This document shows positions 8,196-17,798 of a DNA stretch of 64,000 bases, in pieces. The DNA is from Nocardia colli. GTDB lineage: Bacteria > Actinomycetota > Actinomycetes > Mycobacteriales > Mycobacteriaceae. Below the pieces are notes generated by a model that did no database searches, was not told where the DNA came from, and saw only the letters and a list, made by a program, of their open reading frames with translations. Positions within the stretch are counted from its first letter, which is position 1. The number at the start of each line of letters is the position of its first letter. The stretch is taken from NCBI RefSeq assembly GCF_008704205.1, contig NZ_VXLC01000010.1, forward strand, positions 266,215 to 330,214. The letters run 5' to 3'. The translations under genes and the position numbers were made by a program.

Positions 8196-9320
8196 TCAGC
8201 CCAGATTCTGCACTACCCAGTCGATGCTGCGGGTGAGCTGGCTGACGTCCTCCGGGTCGATCGCCGGGAACATGCCGACGCGCAGCTGGTTACGACCCAG
8301 CTTGCGGTACGGCTCGGTGTCGACGATGCCGTTGGCGCGCAGCACCTTCGCCACCGCGGCCGCGTCGACCGAGTCGGCGAAGTCGATGGTGCCGACCACC
8401 TGCGAGCGGTGCGCCGGGTCCTTGACGTACGGCGTGGCGAATTCGCTCGACTCGGCCCAGTTGTACAGGCGCGAGGACGAATCCAGCGTCCGCTTGACCG
8501 CCCAGTCCAGGCCGCCGTTGCCGTTGAGCCACTCGATCTGGTCGGCGAACAGCAGCAGGGTGGCCAGCGCCGGGGTGTTGTAGGTCTGATCCTTGGTGCT
8601 GTTGTCGATCGCGATCGGCAGCGACAGGAACTCCGGCGTCCAACGGCCCGAGGCCTTGATCTCGTCCACCCGGGCGAGTGCGGCCGGGCTCATCAGCGCG
8701 ACCCACAGGCCGCCGTCGGCGGCGAAGCACTTCTGCGGCGCGAAGTAGTAGACATCGGCGTCGGTGATGTTCACCGGCAGACCGCCCGCGCCGGAGGTGG
8801 CGTCGATGGCGATCAGCGCGTTCGCCGAGCCCGCCGGGCGCTGCACCGGAATCGAGACGCCGGTGGAGGTTTCGTTGTGCGCCCAGCCGATCAGGTCGAC
8901 CGACGGGTCCGACACCGGCTCCGGCGCGCTGCCCGGCTCGGCCGAGACGACGATCGGGTCGCCGATGAACGGGTTGCCCTTGGCCACACTGGCGAACTTC
9001 GAGCTGAACTCACCGTTGGTGAGGTGCAGCGAACGCTCCCGGATCAGGCCGAACGCGGCGGCGTCCCAGAACGCGGTGGTGCCGCCGTTGCCCAGCACGA
9101 CCTCGTAACCGTCGGGCAGCCCGAACAGTTCGCGTAGGCCCGAGCGCACCCGCGCGACCACATCTTTCACCGGCTTCTGCCGATGACTGGTGCCGAACAC
9201 CGAGGCGCCGACGGTCACCAGGGACTGCAACTGCTCCGGGCGCACCTTGGACGGGCCACAGCCGAATCGTCCGTCGGCGGGCTTGAGGTCGGCGGGAATC
9301 GTCGGGAGCGCAGTGGTCAT
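8196..9320 (-). CDS. serC: Phosphoserine aminotransferase
   Basis: 374 residues. PLP-dependent class V aminotransferase converting 3-phosphohydroxypyruvate to 3-phosphoserine in serine biosynthesis; SerC can also serve pyridoxine synthesis. The PLP-binding lysine is in YYFAPQKCFAADGG at about residue 197. The opening RFGCGPSKVRPEQLQ and the loop GNGGTTAFWDAAAFGL are those of the mycobacterial-type SerC. ATG 9320 (MTTALPTIPADLKPADG) is chosen over more distant upstream starts because conservation begins here. Same strand as sepH but separated by 200 bp, so probably transcribed alone. Confidence 0.93.
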   Translation of the reverse strand: MTTALPTIPADLKPADGRFGCGPSKVRPEQLQSLVTVGASVFGTSHRQKPVKDVVARVRSGLRELFGLPDGYEVVLGNGGTTAFWDAAAFGLIRERSLHLTNGEFSSKFASVAKGNPFIGDPIVVSAEPGSAPEPVSDPSVDLIGWAHNETSTGVSIPVQRPAGSANALIAIDATSGAGGLPVNITDADVYYFAPQKCFAADGGLWVALMSPAALARVDEIKASGRWTPEFLSLPIAIDNSTKDQTYNTPALATLLLFADQIEWLNGNGGLDWAVKRTLDSSSRLYNWAESSEFATPYVKDPAHRSQVVGTIDFADSVDAAAVAKVLRANGIVDTEPYRKLGRNQLRVGMFPAIDPEDVSQLTRSIDWVVQNLG

Positions 9321-9487
9321 GCGAACAGGGTAAAGCGTGTCGGACCTGCCCGGTTCGTGCGGGTCGGCACCTGTGCTCGAGGCCACGGACGCCGGTGTCG
9401 CCGCGCCACGCCGGAATTGTCCCGGTCTGCTCGGGTTGCAGTGGAATTGCTGTGTCGCGGACCACAGTCCAGCTAACCTTTGCGCCC

Positions 9488-10153
9488 ATGAACATGGCGC
9501 CGGCGAACTCGGGGTGGCGATTGCTCGGTCGACGACCACGATCCTTCGGACTGCGCGTCGGCGCGATCTCCGATAACGCGCGCCGGGAGTTGCTGATGCG
9601 CGGCGCGCTGGGTTCGGCAACCGTCCTCGGCGTGCGGGCGAGTTCGAAGGCGACGGCCGGCGAGCCCGCCGCGCCCGGACACGTGTTCTGGGTCCGGGTC
9701 CTGGTCGACGGAATTCCGCCGTACGAGACCAGGGTTCGCCAGCGGGTGCCCGCGGCGAACCTGGAGTGGATGCAACCCGGTGACGTGGTGTGCTGCCGGG
9801 TCGATCCGGGCGACCGGGATCGATTGGTGCTCTATGTGCCCGATTTCGCCGAGACCGGCCGGGTCAGCATCGCGAAGATCCTCGCCGACGGCCGCCGCGC
9901 CGACGCCACCGTGCTGGCCGCGACCCCGGTCGCGGCGGACTACTCCGGCCGCGACGACCCGGTGCTTCGCCTCGACCTCGAGCTGCGCGCCTGGGACGAA
10001 CCGACCCCGTGGCTGGTCCGGCTCGTGCAACCGGTGCCGTTGTCCGCGATCGGCCTGGTCGATCTCGGCCAGCACCTGGAGGTCGCCTTCTTCACCGTCG
10101 ACCACGGCGAATCCGTCGCGGTCGACTGGGCAGCCTCGCTCGGGGAGGACTGA
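9488..10153 (+). CDS. Conserved hypothetical protein (beta-rich, no known domain)
   Basis: 221 residues, soluble, not recognised. The N-terminus is basic (LLGRRPRSFGLRVG), followed by beta-strand-like segments such as HVFWVRVLVDGIPPYETRVRQ, PGDVVCCRVDPGDRDRLVLYVPD and LRLDLELRAW. This suggests two similar beta-barrel-like halves, each ending in an acidic turn. ATG 9488 and ATG 9494 are both possible starts; no clear ribosome site separates them. Convergent with the polysaccharide deacetylase (6 bp gap). Function is unknown and none is claimed. Confidence 0.6.
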   Translation: MNMAPANSGWRLLGRRPRSFGLRVGAISDNARRELLMRGALGSATVLGVRASSKATAGEPAAPGHVFWVRVLVDGIPPYETRVRQRVPAANLEWMQPGDVVCCRVDPGDRDRLVLYVPDFAETGRVSIAKILADGRRADATVLAATPVAADYSGRDDPVLRLDLELRAWDEPTPWLVRLVQPVPLSAIGLVDLGQHLEVAFFTVDHGESVAVDWAASLGED

Positions 10154-10159
10154 TCTCGG

Positions 10160-11032
10160 TCAGAGGTGGACGAAGGTGAAACCCATGTCGCGAATCGTCG
10201 GCAGCACCGCGATCATCCCCGCACCGGTCCCGGATTGCGGCCGATGCATGTGCGCGAGCGAAATCGCCCCGGGCGCAGCGGCATTCATCGCACCCTGCAC
10301 CTTGGCCGCGCTCGCGGTCGCGCCGTAATCGGCATTGATGCTGAAACCGACCGGGATTTCGCCCAATTCGTTCACGATGGCGACCGCGACGTCGTCGTAG
10401 TGCGCGGTGCCGGCGCGGAAGAACCGCGGCGGGCGGCCGACCAGCCCGGTTAGTCGCTCGTGGTTGGCCCAGACCTCGTCCGCGACCTCCTGTGCCGAGC
10501 CGGTGCCCGCGATCCCGTAGGCGGCCTGCCCGTTCACCGACAGCGGCTTGTGCGCCACACCGTGATTGGCCAGTTCGAACAGCGGGTTCATGGCCAGCTG
10601 CGCGGCCCGCTGCTGGTTCGCGTCGATCCAGCGCTTGTTCAGGAACAAGGTGGCCGGAATCTGCTGGGCGATCAGGAAGTTCACCAGCGACTCGTCGATG
10701 TCGTTGTTGCCCGCCCCGCCGCACGCGTCGAAGGTCAGCGCCATCTGCTTGCCGGTGGCCGCGAACGTGCTGAGGATCCCCGGCATCGCCACGCCCCACT
10801 GCTGCGGGTGGTCGCCCGCGTGCCGGGCGGCCACCGCGGCCGGGGAATTGCCCGGCGGCGGTGCGTTCTTGGCGATCACGGCGGAATTGCCCGCGACCGG
10901 AGAGCGGCCGGTCGAACTGGGCTGTGCGGGCGTCTCACTCTGCGCCGTGCCACATCCGGTGGTGGCGAACCCGGCGGCCAGCGCGGCGCCGACGCCGAAC
11001 ATCCGCCGGCGCGACATGCCTTTATCCATCAT
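10160..11032 (-). CDS. Exported polysaccharide deacetylase (NodB-like)
   Basis: 290 residues. Carbohydrate esterase-4/NodB fold likely acting on cell-envelope glycans. The signal region MSRRRMFGVGAALAAGFATTGC combines a twin-arginine-like motif with a possible lipidation cysteine at residue 27 (TTGC, so the -3 position is not ideal). The NodB motif 1 aspartate is in LTFDACGG and the metal histidines appear in NHGVAHKP. FFRAGTAHYDD corresponds to motif 3 and AISLAHMHRP to motif 4 or 5. A GAGGG site precedes ATG 11032. It may be anchored as a lipoprotein and modify peptidoglycan or arabinogalactan; substrate is inferred only. Confidence 0.8.
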   Translation of the reverse strand: MMDKGMSRRRMFGVGAALAAGFATTGCGTAQSETPAQPSSTGRSPVAGNSAVIAKNAPPPGNSPAAVAARHAGDHPQQWGVAMPGILSTFAATGKQMALTFDACGGAGNNDIDESLVNFLIAQQIPATLFLNKRWIDANQQRAAQLAMNPLFELANHGVAHKPLSVNGQAAYGIAGTGSAQEVADEVWANHERLTGLVGRPPRFFRAGTAHYDDVAVAIVNELGEIPVGFSINADYGATASAAKVQGAMNAAAPGAISLAHMHRPQSGTGAGMIAVLPTIRDMGFTFVHL

Positions 11033-11133
11033 CCGTAAGCCCTCTTTCCGAAGTCAGCCCCGGATGCTACGCGAGCCGAACGTCCAAGTGGTGCAGGACA
11101 TTCGGCTCGCGGTCATACCGTCTATCTATCGCG

Positions 11134-12282
11134 CTAGGCGTGCGAGATCGCCGCCCAGCCCGCGACCTCTTCCGGGCCGCGCGGGGCGGGTCCGGTGTAG
11201 ATGGCCGCCGGGCGCACGAGCTTGCCCAGCTGCTTCTGCTCGAGGATGTGCGCACACCAGCCTGCGGTGCGGCCGCAGGTGAACATGGCGGGCATCATGT
11301 GCGCGGGCACCTCGGCGAAGTCGAGGATCACCGCGGCCCAGAACTCCACGTTGGTCTCGATCGCCCGGTCCGGGCGACGCTCGCGCAGCTCGGCCAGCGC
11401 GGCCTGCTCCAGCGCGGCGGCCACCTCGTAGCGCGGGGCGGCCAGCCGCTTGGCGGTGGCGCGCAGCACGCGGGCGCGCGGGTCCTCGGCCCGGTAGACC
11501 CGGTGGCCGAAGCCCATCAGCTTTTCCTTGCGATCCAGGATGCCCTTGACCAGCGCCCGGGCGTCGCCGGTCTGCTCGACCTCTTCGATCATCGGCAGCA
11601 CGCGGGCGGGCGCGCCGCCGTGCAGCGGGCCGGACATCGCGCCGATCGCGCCGGACAGCGAGGCCGCGACGTCGGCGCCGGTGGAGGCGATCACGCGCGC
11701 GGTAAAGGTGGAGGCGTTCATGCCGTGTTCGGCGGCGGAGACCCAGTAGGCGTCGATGGCCTCGGTGTGCTTCGGGTCCGGGTCACCCTTCCAGCGGGTC
11801 ATGAACCGCTCGGTGACCGTGGTGCACTCGTCGATCTTTTTCTGCGGCACCGCGGGCTGGTAGATGCCGCGCGCGGACTGCGCGACGTAGGACAGCGCCA
11901 TCACCGAGGCGCGGGCCAGGTTGTCGCGGGCGGTCTCGTCGTCGATGTCCAGCAGCGGCTGGTAACCCCAGATCGGGGCGAGCATGGCCAGACCGGCCTG
12001 CACGTCGACGCGGACATCGCCGGTGTGCACCGGCAGCGGGAACGGTTCGGCGGGCGGCAGCCCCCGGCCGAACTCGCCGTCGACCAGCAGCGCCCAGACG
12101 TCACCGAAGGTCACCTGGCCCTCGACCAGGTTCTCGATATCGACGCCGCGGTAGCGCAGCGCGCCGCCGTCCTTGTCCGGCTCGGCGATATCGGTGGTGA
12201 AGGCCACCACACCCTCCAGGCCGCTGACGAAATCGCTGGGTACGGCGGTCTGGCCGGTAGGCACCGCGGGGCTGGTAGTCAT
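11134..12282 (-). CDS. citA: Citrate synthase 2 (CitA type)
   Basis: 382 residues. Condenses acetyl-CoA and oxaloacetate. Catalytic segments are visible: the histidine loop SGPLHGGAPARV, GFGHRVYRAEDPRA with the second histidine, and the acidic region FEW/NVEFWAAVILD. It is shorter than the hexameric GltA at 14598, and its start LEGVVAFTTDIAEPDKDGGALRYRGVDIE matches the CitA/Rv0889c branch. ATG 12282 is preceded by AAGGAG. Divergent from pdxH with 83 bp between starts. The window thus carries two distinct citrate synthases 2.3 kb apart. Confidence 0.9.
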   Translation of the reverse strand: MTTSPAVPTGQTAVPSDFVSGLEGVVAFTTDIAEPDKDGGALRYRGVDIENLVEGQVTFGDVWALLVDGEFGRGLPPAEPFPLPVHTGDVRVDVQAGLAMLAPIWGYQPLLDIDDETARDNLARASVMALSYVAQSARGIYQPAVPQKKIDECTTVTERFMTRWKGDPDPKHTEAIDAYWVSAAEHGMNASTFTARVIASTGADVAASLSGAIGAMSGPLHGGAPARVLPMIEEVEQTGDARALVKGILDRKEKLMGFGHRVYRAEDPRARVLRATAKRLAAPRYEVAAALEQAALAELRERRPDRAIETNVEFWAAVILDFAEVPAHMMPAMFTCGRTAGWCAHILEQKQLGKLVRPAAIYTGPAPRGPEEVAGWAAISHA

Positions 12283-12365
12283 GTTGTGACTTCTCCTTGC
12301 AATTTCGAGCACATGCCGATCACCAACACCTTAGATCCTTGCTACCCCGGAGTAACGTCTGGCCC

Positions 12366-13094
12366 ATGCGTGACCTGGACAATTCACCCGGCGGCCAGGA
12401 GACGGCCGATTTCCCGCCGAGCACCGATCTCGCGGGCATGCGCGCCGAGTACGGGGGCACCCCGTTCGGCAGCGGCGAAGACGTCGATCTGGACGAAACC
12501 TGGTTGGCCGGCGGCTGGGAGCCGTTGTTACGCCACTGGATCGAGCAGGCGACCGCGGTTGGCGTCGCCGAGCCGAACGCCATGGTGCTGGCCACCGTTT
12601 CGATGACCGACGGCACGCCCCGCCCGGTCGCCCGGACGGTGCTGTGTAAAGGCCTCTCGCCCGAAGGTGTGACTTTTTACACCAACTACGACTCGGCCAA
12701 GGGCAACCAGCTCGCGGCGGTCCCGTTCGCCGCGGCCACCTTCGTCTGGCCTGCGCTCGGCAGGCAGGTGCATGTGCGCGGCGCGATCGAGCGGGTCGGC
12801 GCCGAGACCACCGGGGTCTATTGGCGTTCCCGCCCGCGCGATTCGCAGCTGGGCGCCTGGGCGTCGCGGCAGTCCAGGCCGATCGGGTCGCGCGCGGAGT
12901 TGGACCGCACCATGGCCGAGACCATCGCCCGCTTCGAGGACGTCGACGAGATTCCGGTGCCGCCGCACTGGGGCGGGTTCCTGCTCCGTCCGGACGAGGT
13001 GGAGTTCTGGCAGGGCCGACGGGGCAGGCTGCACAACCGGATTCGAGTGCTGATCGCGGACGGGGCGATGAAAGTCGAGCGACTACAACCCTGA
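12366..13094 (+). CDS. pdxH: Pyridoxamine 5'-phosphate oxidase
   Basis: 242 residues. FMN-dependent oxidase that makes pyridoxal 5'-phosphate from PNP or PMP. Family motifs include ARTVLCKGLSPEGVTFYTNY (FMN contact), KGNQLAAVPFAAATFVWP, QVHVRGAIERV, RSRPRDSQLGAWAS and the C-terminal FWQGRRGRLHNRIR. Arg and His residues in the last motif bind FMN and substrate. ATG 12366 gives a normal length with a slightly long N-terminal extension. It is followed after 19 bp by the MFS transporter and could share its transcript. PLP made here serves enzymes such as SerC nearby, but no functional link is implied. Confidence 0.92.
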   Translation: MRDLDNSPGGQETADFPPSTDLAGMRAEYGGTPFGSGEDVDLDETWLAGGWEPLLRHWIEQATAVGVAEPNAMVLATVSMTDGTPRPVARTVLCKGLSPEGVTFYTNYDSAKGNQLAAVPFAAATFVWPALGRQVHVRGAIERVGAETTGVYWRSRPRDSQLGAWASRQSRPIGSRAELDRTMAETIARFEDVDEIPVPPHWGGFLLRPDEVEFWQGRRGRLHNRIRVLIADGAMKVERLQP

Positions 13095-13113
13095 CTTACT
13101 TCCCGCACTCGCT

Positions 13114-14409
13114 ATGCTGCCGCCGGTGAGACTGCTGGCCGACACGACACCGCTGCGAAATCCCGACTATCGGCGCCTGTGGACCTCGGGTGTCGTCACC
13201 ATCATCGGTGCGCAGCTGTCCATCGTCGCGGTGCCCCAGCAGATCTTCCAGATCACCGGCAGCTCCGGATATGTCGGCCTGGCCGGGCTTTTCGGCCTGG
13301 TGCCGCTGATCGTGTTCGGGCTGTGGGGCGGCGCGCTCGCCGACGTGATGGACCGGCGCAAGCTGATGCTCATCACCAATGTCGGCACCGGCCTCACCGC
13401 GGTGGCGTTCTGGGCGCAGGCCGCGTCCGGCATCGACAACGTGTGGGTGGTGCTCGGCCTGTTCGCGGTGCAGCAGGCCTTCTTCGCGGTGAACCAGCCG
13501 ACGCGCAGCGCGACCATCCCGCGCTTGCTGCCGGAAGACCAACTGGCCGCGGCCAATTCGCTGAGCATGACGGTGATGCAGTTCGGCGCCATCGCCGGGC
13601 CGGTGCTTGCGGGCGCGCTGATCCCGGTGGTCGGGCTGTCCACCCTCTATCTGATCGACTCGATCGCGCTGCTCGCCACCGTCTGGGCGGTGTGGCGGCT
13701 GCCCGCGCTGCCGCCGACCGGGACCGCGCGCAAGGCCGGATTCCGCACGGTGCTGGACGGTTTCGCGTATCTGGCGACGCAGCGGATCCTGCTCGCGTCG
13801 TTCGCGGTGGACGTGATCGCCATGGTGTTCGGCATGCCGCGCGCGCTCTTCCCGCAGATCGCGCACGAGACGTTCGGCGATCCGACCACCGGCGGCGTCG
13901 CGCTCGGCCTGCTGTTCGCGTCCATGTCGGCGGGCGCGGTGCTCGGCGGCGTGTTCTCCGGCTGGATTCCGCGAATCCGCCGCCAGGGCCTGGCCGTGCT
14001 GATCTGCATCGCGCTGTGGGGCGTGGCGATGATCGGCTTCGGGGTTGCCGTCGGATTCACCGGACACGGGCTCGGTCTGGGCCTGGGACTGTGGCTCGCG
14101 CTGCTCTGCTCGGCCTTCGGCGGCGCGGTGGACATGGTCTCGGCGGCGCTGCGGGTGACCATGTTGCAGCAGGTCGCGACCGATGAGATGCGCGGCAGGC
14201 TGCAAGGCGTGTTCATCGTGGTCGTCGCAGGTGGGCCGCGAATCGGTGATGTTGCCCACGGTTTTGCGGCGGCCAGTCTGGGTACCGCTGTGGCCGCGGC
14301 CGGTGGCGGTGGGCTGGTGGTGATCGGCGTGGTGATCGCCGCCGTGGCATTCCCGGCATTCCTCCGATACCGAGTAGGCCGCGCACATGCGGAAATAGTG
14401 GCACCATGA
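13114..14409 (+). CDS. MFS exporter, EntS-like
   Basis: 431 residues with about 12 transmembrane helices. The opening PLRNPDYRRLWTSGVVTIIGAQLSIVAVPQQIFQ and the loop LADVMDRRKLMLITN (motif A-like, between helices 2 and 3) place it in the enterobactin-exporter-like (EntS/MFS_3) group of drug or siderophore exporters. VPPHQ-type proton relay residues cannot be assigned. ATG 13114 is used; GTG 13126 is an alternative 4 codons later. Located 19 bp after pdxH. The substrate is unknown, and nothing in the neighbourhood encodes siderophore synthesis. Confidence 0.82.
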   Translation: MLPPVRLLADTTPLRNPDYRRLWTSGVVTIIGAQLSIVAVPQQIFQITGSSGYVGLAGLFGLVPLIVFGLWGGALADVMDRRKLMLITNVGTGLTAVAFWAQAASGIDNVWVVLGLFAVQQAFFAVNQPTRSATIPRLLPEDQLAAANSLSMTVMQFGAIAGPVLAGALIPVVGLSTLYLIDSIALLATVWAVWRLPALPPTGTARKAGFRTVLDGFAYLATQRILLASFAVDVIAMVFGMPRALFPQIAHETFGDPTTGGVALGLLFASMSAGAVLGGVFSGWIPRIRRQGLAVLICIALWGVAMIGFGVAVGFTGHGLGLGLGLWLALLCSAFGGAVDMVSAALRVTMLQQVATDEMRGRLQGVFIVVVAGGPRIGDVAHGFAAASLGTAVAAAGGGGLVVIGVVIAAVAFPAFLRYRVGRAHAEIVAP

Positions 14410-14597
14410 GCCCTGCGAATACCTGGCAACCGCTGTTCGGCGAGCTACAACCACCGCACGTGGCCTAGAGATGAATGTGCGGTCGCGCAGGACTACCCTC
14501 CTGGTTGTCCGCGTCGGTGAACGTCTAGCGTTGAGACAAGTGCATCGTGCGCCGACCGCGACGGTGCCTACGGTTCTAGCCTGAGAGGGATCCTTCC

Positions 14598-15908
<1,311 letters not shown>

Positions 15909-15953
15909 CTCCACCGTTTCACCCACCATCACCTATCGAAGGGGATAAGCCGA

Positions 15954-16313
15954 ATGACCAAGCCGGAGATCGAATTCCAGGGCGGCCCCGCGCCTGCCGA
16001 GCTGGTGATCAAGGACATCATCGAGGGCGAAGGCAAGGAAGCCGTGCCCGGCGGCAACGTCGAGGTGCACTATGTCGGCGTGGAATTCGACACCGGCGAG
16101 GAATTCGACTCCTCGTGGAACCGCGGCGAATCTATCAACTTCCCGCTGCGCGGCCTGATCCAGGGCTGGCAGGACGGCATACCCGGCATGAAGGTCGGCG
16201 GCCGCCGCCAGCTCACCATCCCACCGGCCCTGGCCTACGGCCCGGCCGGTGCCGGACACGCCCTCGCGGGCAAGACGCTGGTCTTCGTCATCGACCTGAT
16301 CGACGCGAACTAG
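15954..16313 (+). CDS. FKBP-type peptidyl-prolyl cis-trans isomerase
   Basis: 119 residues, a single cytoplasmic FKBP domain. It catalyses cis-trans isomerisation of prolyl bonds and helps protein folding. Visible motifs are VEVHYVGVEFDTGEEFDSSW, the strand FPLRGLIQGWQDGIPGMKVGGRR and the C-terminal PPALAYGPAGAGHALAGKTLVFVIDLI. The conserved Tyr, Trp and Phe of the hydrophobic pocket are present. No signal peptide. It follows gltA closely, as in mycobacteria and other Nocardia, and is terminated by the hairpin beginning 15 bp after its stop. Confidence 0.92.
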   Translation: MTKPEIEFQGGPAPAELVIKDIIEGEGKEAVPGGNVEVHYVGVEFDTGEEFDSSWNRGESINFPLRGLIQGWQDGIPGMKVGGRRQLTIPPALAYGPAGAGHALAGKTLVFVIDLIDAN

Positions 16314-16327
16314 TCCGAAAACGCTGA

Positions 16328-16367
16328 CCGCGGCCCGGGTTCCCCTTCGGTGGGGCCCGGGCCGCGG
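16328..16367. terminator. Bidirectional GC-rich terminator hairpin
   Basis: Perfect 12-bp stem CCGCGGCCCGGG (16328-16339) pairing with 16356-16367; the loop itself has a 4-bp CCCC/GGGG extension around TTCGG. It sits exactly between the convergent stops of the FKBP gene (16313) and the YhgE-like gene (16373), so it can end both transcripts. No T-tract, as is common in high-GC actinobacteria. Confidence 0.8.
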
Positions 16368-16372
16368 CGCGT

Positions 16373-17542
16373 TCACTGGTGCACGATCTCGACCGGATCG
16401 GTGAGTGCGAGGGCGAGCGCGGACTGCTGGGCGGTGCTGCGCTGGGGGAGGGCCTGGACGGCCTTGTCCGTCTGCGTGCTCAGGTTGCCGACGATGGTCT
16501 GCAACTGGGTGACGCCGCCGGTGAGCTGGCTGATGGCGCTGACCAATTGGGCGCCGCCCTCGTCGGCCAGCCGGGGCAGGTCCTCGGCCAGTTTTGCGCC
16601 CTCGTTCAATTGCGCACTGGCACTGGTCATCCGGTCGACCACGGTGTGCAGCAGGGTGCCGAGGTCGGTACTGGGGTCGACCGCGCCGCCGACCAGCGCG
16701 CCGAGGCCGGTGAGCTGGGACCCGGCCTGTCCTGAAATGCCTTGCAGCGCTTCGAGCTTCTTGATGATGTCGGCCAGCGCCGGATCGCCGGCGAACGGCA
16801 GCGCGCGCAGCGGCGGCAGGATCTGGTCGAGCCCGGTGCTCACCGTGTTCGCCGTCTGCTCCACCTGTGCGATCGTGATGCCGGTCGAATCCAGCGCGAC
16901 GGCAAGCTGATTCGCCTGCTTGGCCGCCCCGTCGACGGTGGAGTTCAGCAGCGCGATCGCCGAAGTCAGTTGGGCGGAACCCTCTTTCGCGAAATTCAGG
17001 AACCCGAGCAGCTGATCGGCGCCCGAGCTGAACTGCTCGGCGCCCGAAGCCGCCGCGTTCACCCCCGCTTTCAGCAACTGGGCGGTGAACTGCGCCTGCG
17101 TCATCTGGCTGCGCGCCTGCCCGACCGCGGACAGCGCCGCGTCGACACCCGCCGCGCCGACCCGGTGGGTGACCTCGGTGACCGCGCCGTTCACCAGGCC
17201 GGTGTCCGCGCCCTTGTGCGTGGCCACGGTGACCTTCGCGCGACGAGGTTCGGTGCCGGCCAGGGAGCCCATGGATTCGGTGAGGTCGGCAGGCAGGGTG
17301 ATCACCGCGGCGTAGTCGTCGGTGTTCGCCTCGCCCGGCTCGGCCGCGGTCCACTCGTACCCGCCCGCGTCCTGCAACGCTTTGACGACTCGTGCGCCCG
17401 TCGGCCCGGCGTCGGCATTGACCAGGGCGATGCGGGTGGGGCTGTCGTCGGATCGGCTGCACGCGGTGATTCCGGCGCCGAGCGCGCCCGCACTGACGAG
17501 AGCAACGACGAGCAGGGCCAAGCGGGCACTCTTTCCGGTCAC
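16373..17542 (-). CDS. YhgE/Pip-like exported heptad-repeat lipoprotein, lacking the membrane half
   Basis: 389 residues. The signal peptide ends in a lipobox GITAC (Cys 28), predicting an anchored lipoprotein. The segment RIALVNADAGPTGARVVKALQDAGGYEW and the 'VITLPADLTESMGSL' strand resemble the N-terminal extracytoplasmic domain of YhgE/phage-infection-protein family members. The middle (about 140-370) is a long helical region with xxxLxxG-type heptads (AEQFSSGADQLL, AGSQLTGLGALVGG, GGAQLVSAISQLTGGVTQL). Full YhgE proteins continue into an ABC-2-like membrane domain, but this one simply stops at EIVHQ. Role unknown; the family is linked to type VII-like secretion, phage receptors and envelope functions. 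Confidence 0.65.
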   Translation of the reverse strand: MTGKSARLALLVVALVSAGALGAGITACSRSDDSPTRIALVNADAGPTGARVVKALQDAGGYEWTAAEPGEANTDDYAAVITLPADLTESMGSLAGTEPRRAKVTVATHKGADTGLVNGAVTEVTHRVGAAGVDAALSAVGQARSQMTQAQFTAQLLKAGVNAAASGAEQFSSGADQLLGFLNFAKEGSAQLTSAIALLNSTVDGAAKQANQLAVALDSTGITIAQVEQTANTVSTGLDQILPPLRALPFAGDPALADIIKKLEALQGISGQAGSQLTGLGALVGGAVDPSTDLGTLLHTVVDRMTSASAQLNEGAKLAEDLPRLADEGGAQLVSAISQLTGGVTQLQTIVGNLSTQTDKAVQALPQRSTAQQSALALALTDPVEIVHQ

Positions 17543-17687
17543 CCCGCCGACCCTAGAACCCGCACATGGCCTCAGCGTTGGCGTTTCTATGAGAGTTCGC
17601 TAAGGCCCCGCGCAAGTCTTCGCTTGTCGCGCACAAATTCGCCGACGATTTCACACGCGGCCCACGAAAACCAGCGCGGCGCTCAAA

Positions 17688-17715
17688 ACCCCGCGCGACG
17701 AGTCCTGCGCGGGGT
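17688..17715 (-). terminator. Rho-independent terminator downstream of prrAB
   Basis: Perfect 9-bp inverted repeat ACCCCGCGC (17688-17696) and 17707-17715 with a 10-base loop. On the minus strand the stem is followed by TTTTGAG, a short T-run. It lies 84-111 bases past the prrB stop and before the start region of the YhgE-like gene. The flanking 17543-17798 contains several further GCGCGGG-rich fragments but no gene. Confidence 0.6.
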
Positions 17716-17798
17716 CTGGTGTCCCGCGCACGGATTCGCCAGCTGTTTCGTGCGCGGGGCGAGAAGCTGTGCGCGGCAGGACTGGATGTGCGCGGCGA

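Noticed and set aside
8172..9137. Long open frame on the plus strand opposite serC
   Set aside because: It mirrors serC codons in a high-GC gene; its product is Arg/Gly/Val-rich without domains, and serC is certain.
10861..12606. 581-codon frame opposite citA and running into pdxH
   Set aside because: Antisense to citA and wrong frame of pdxH; both genes are certain.
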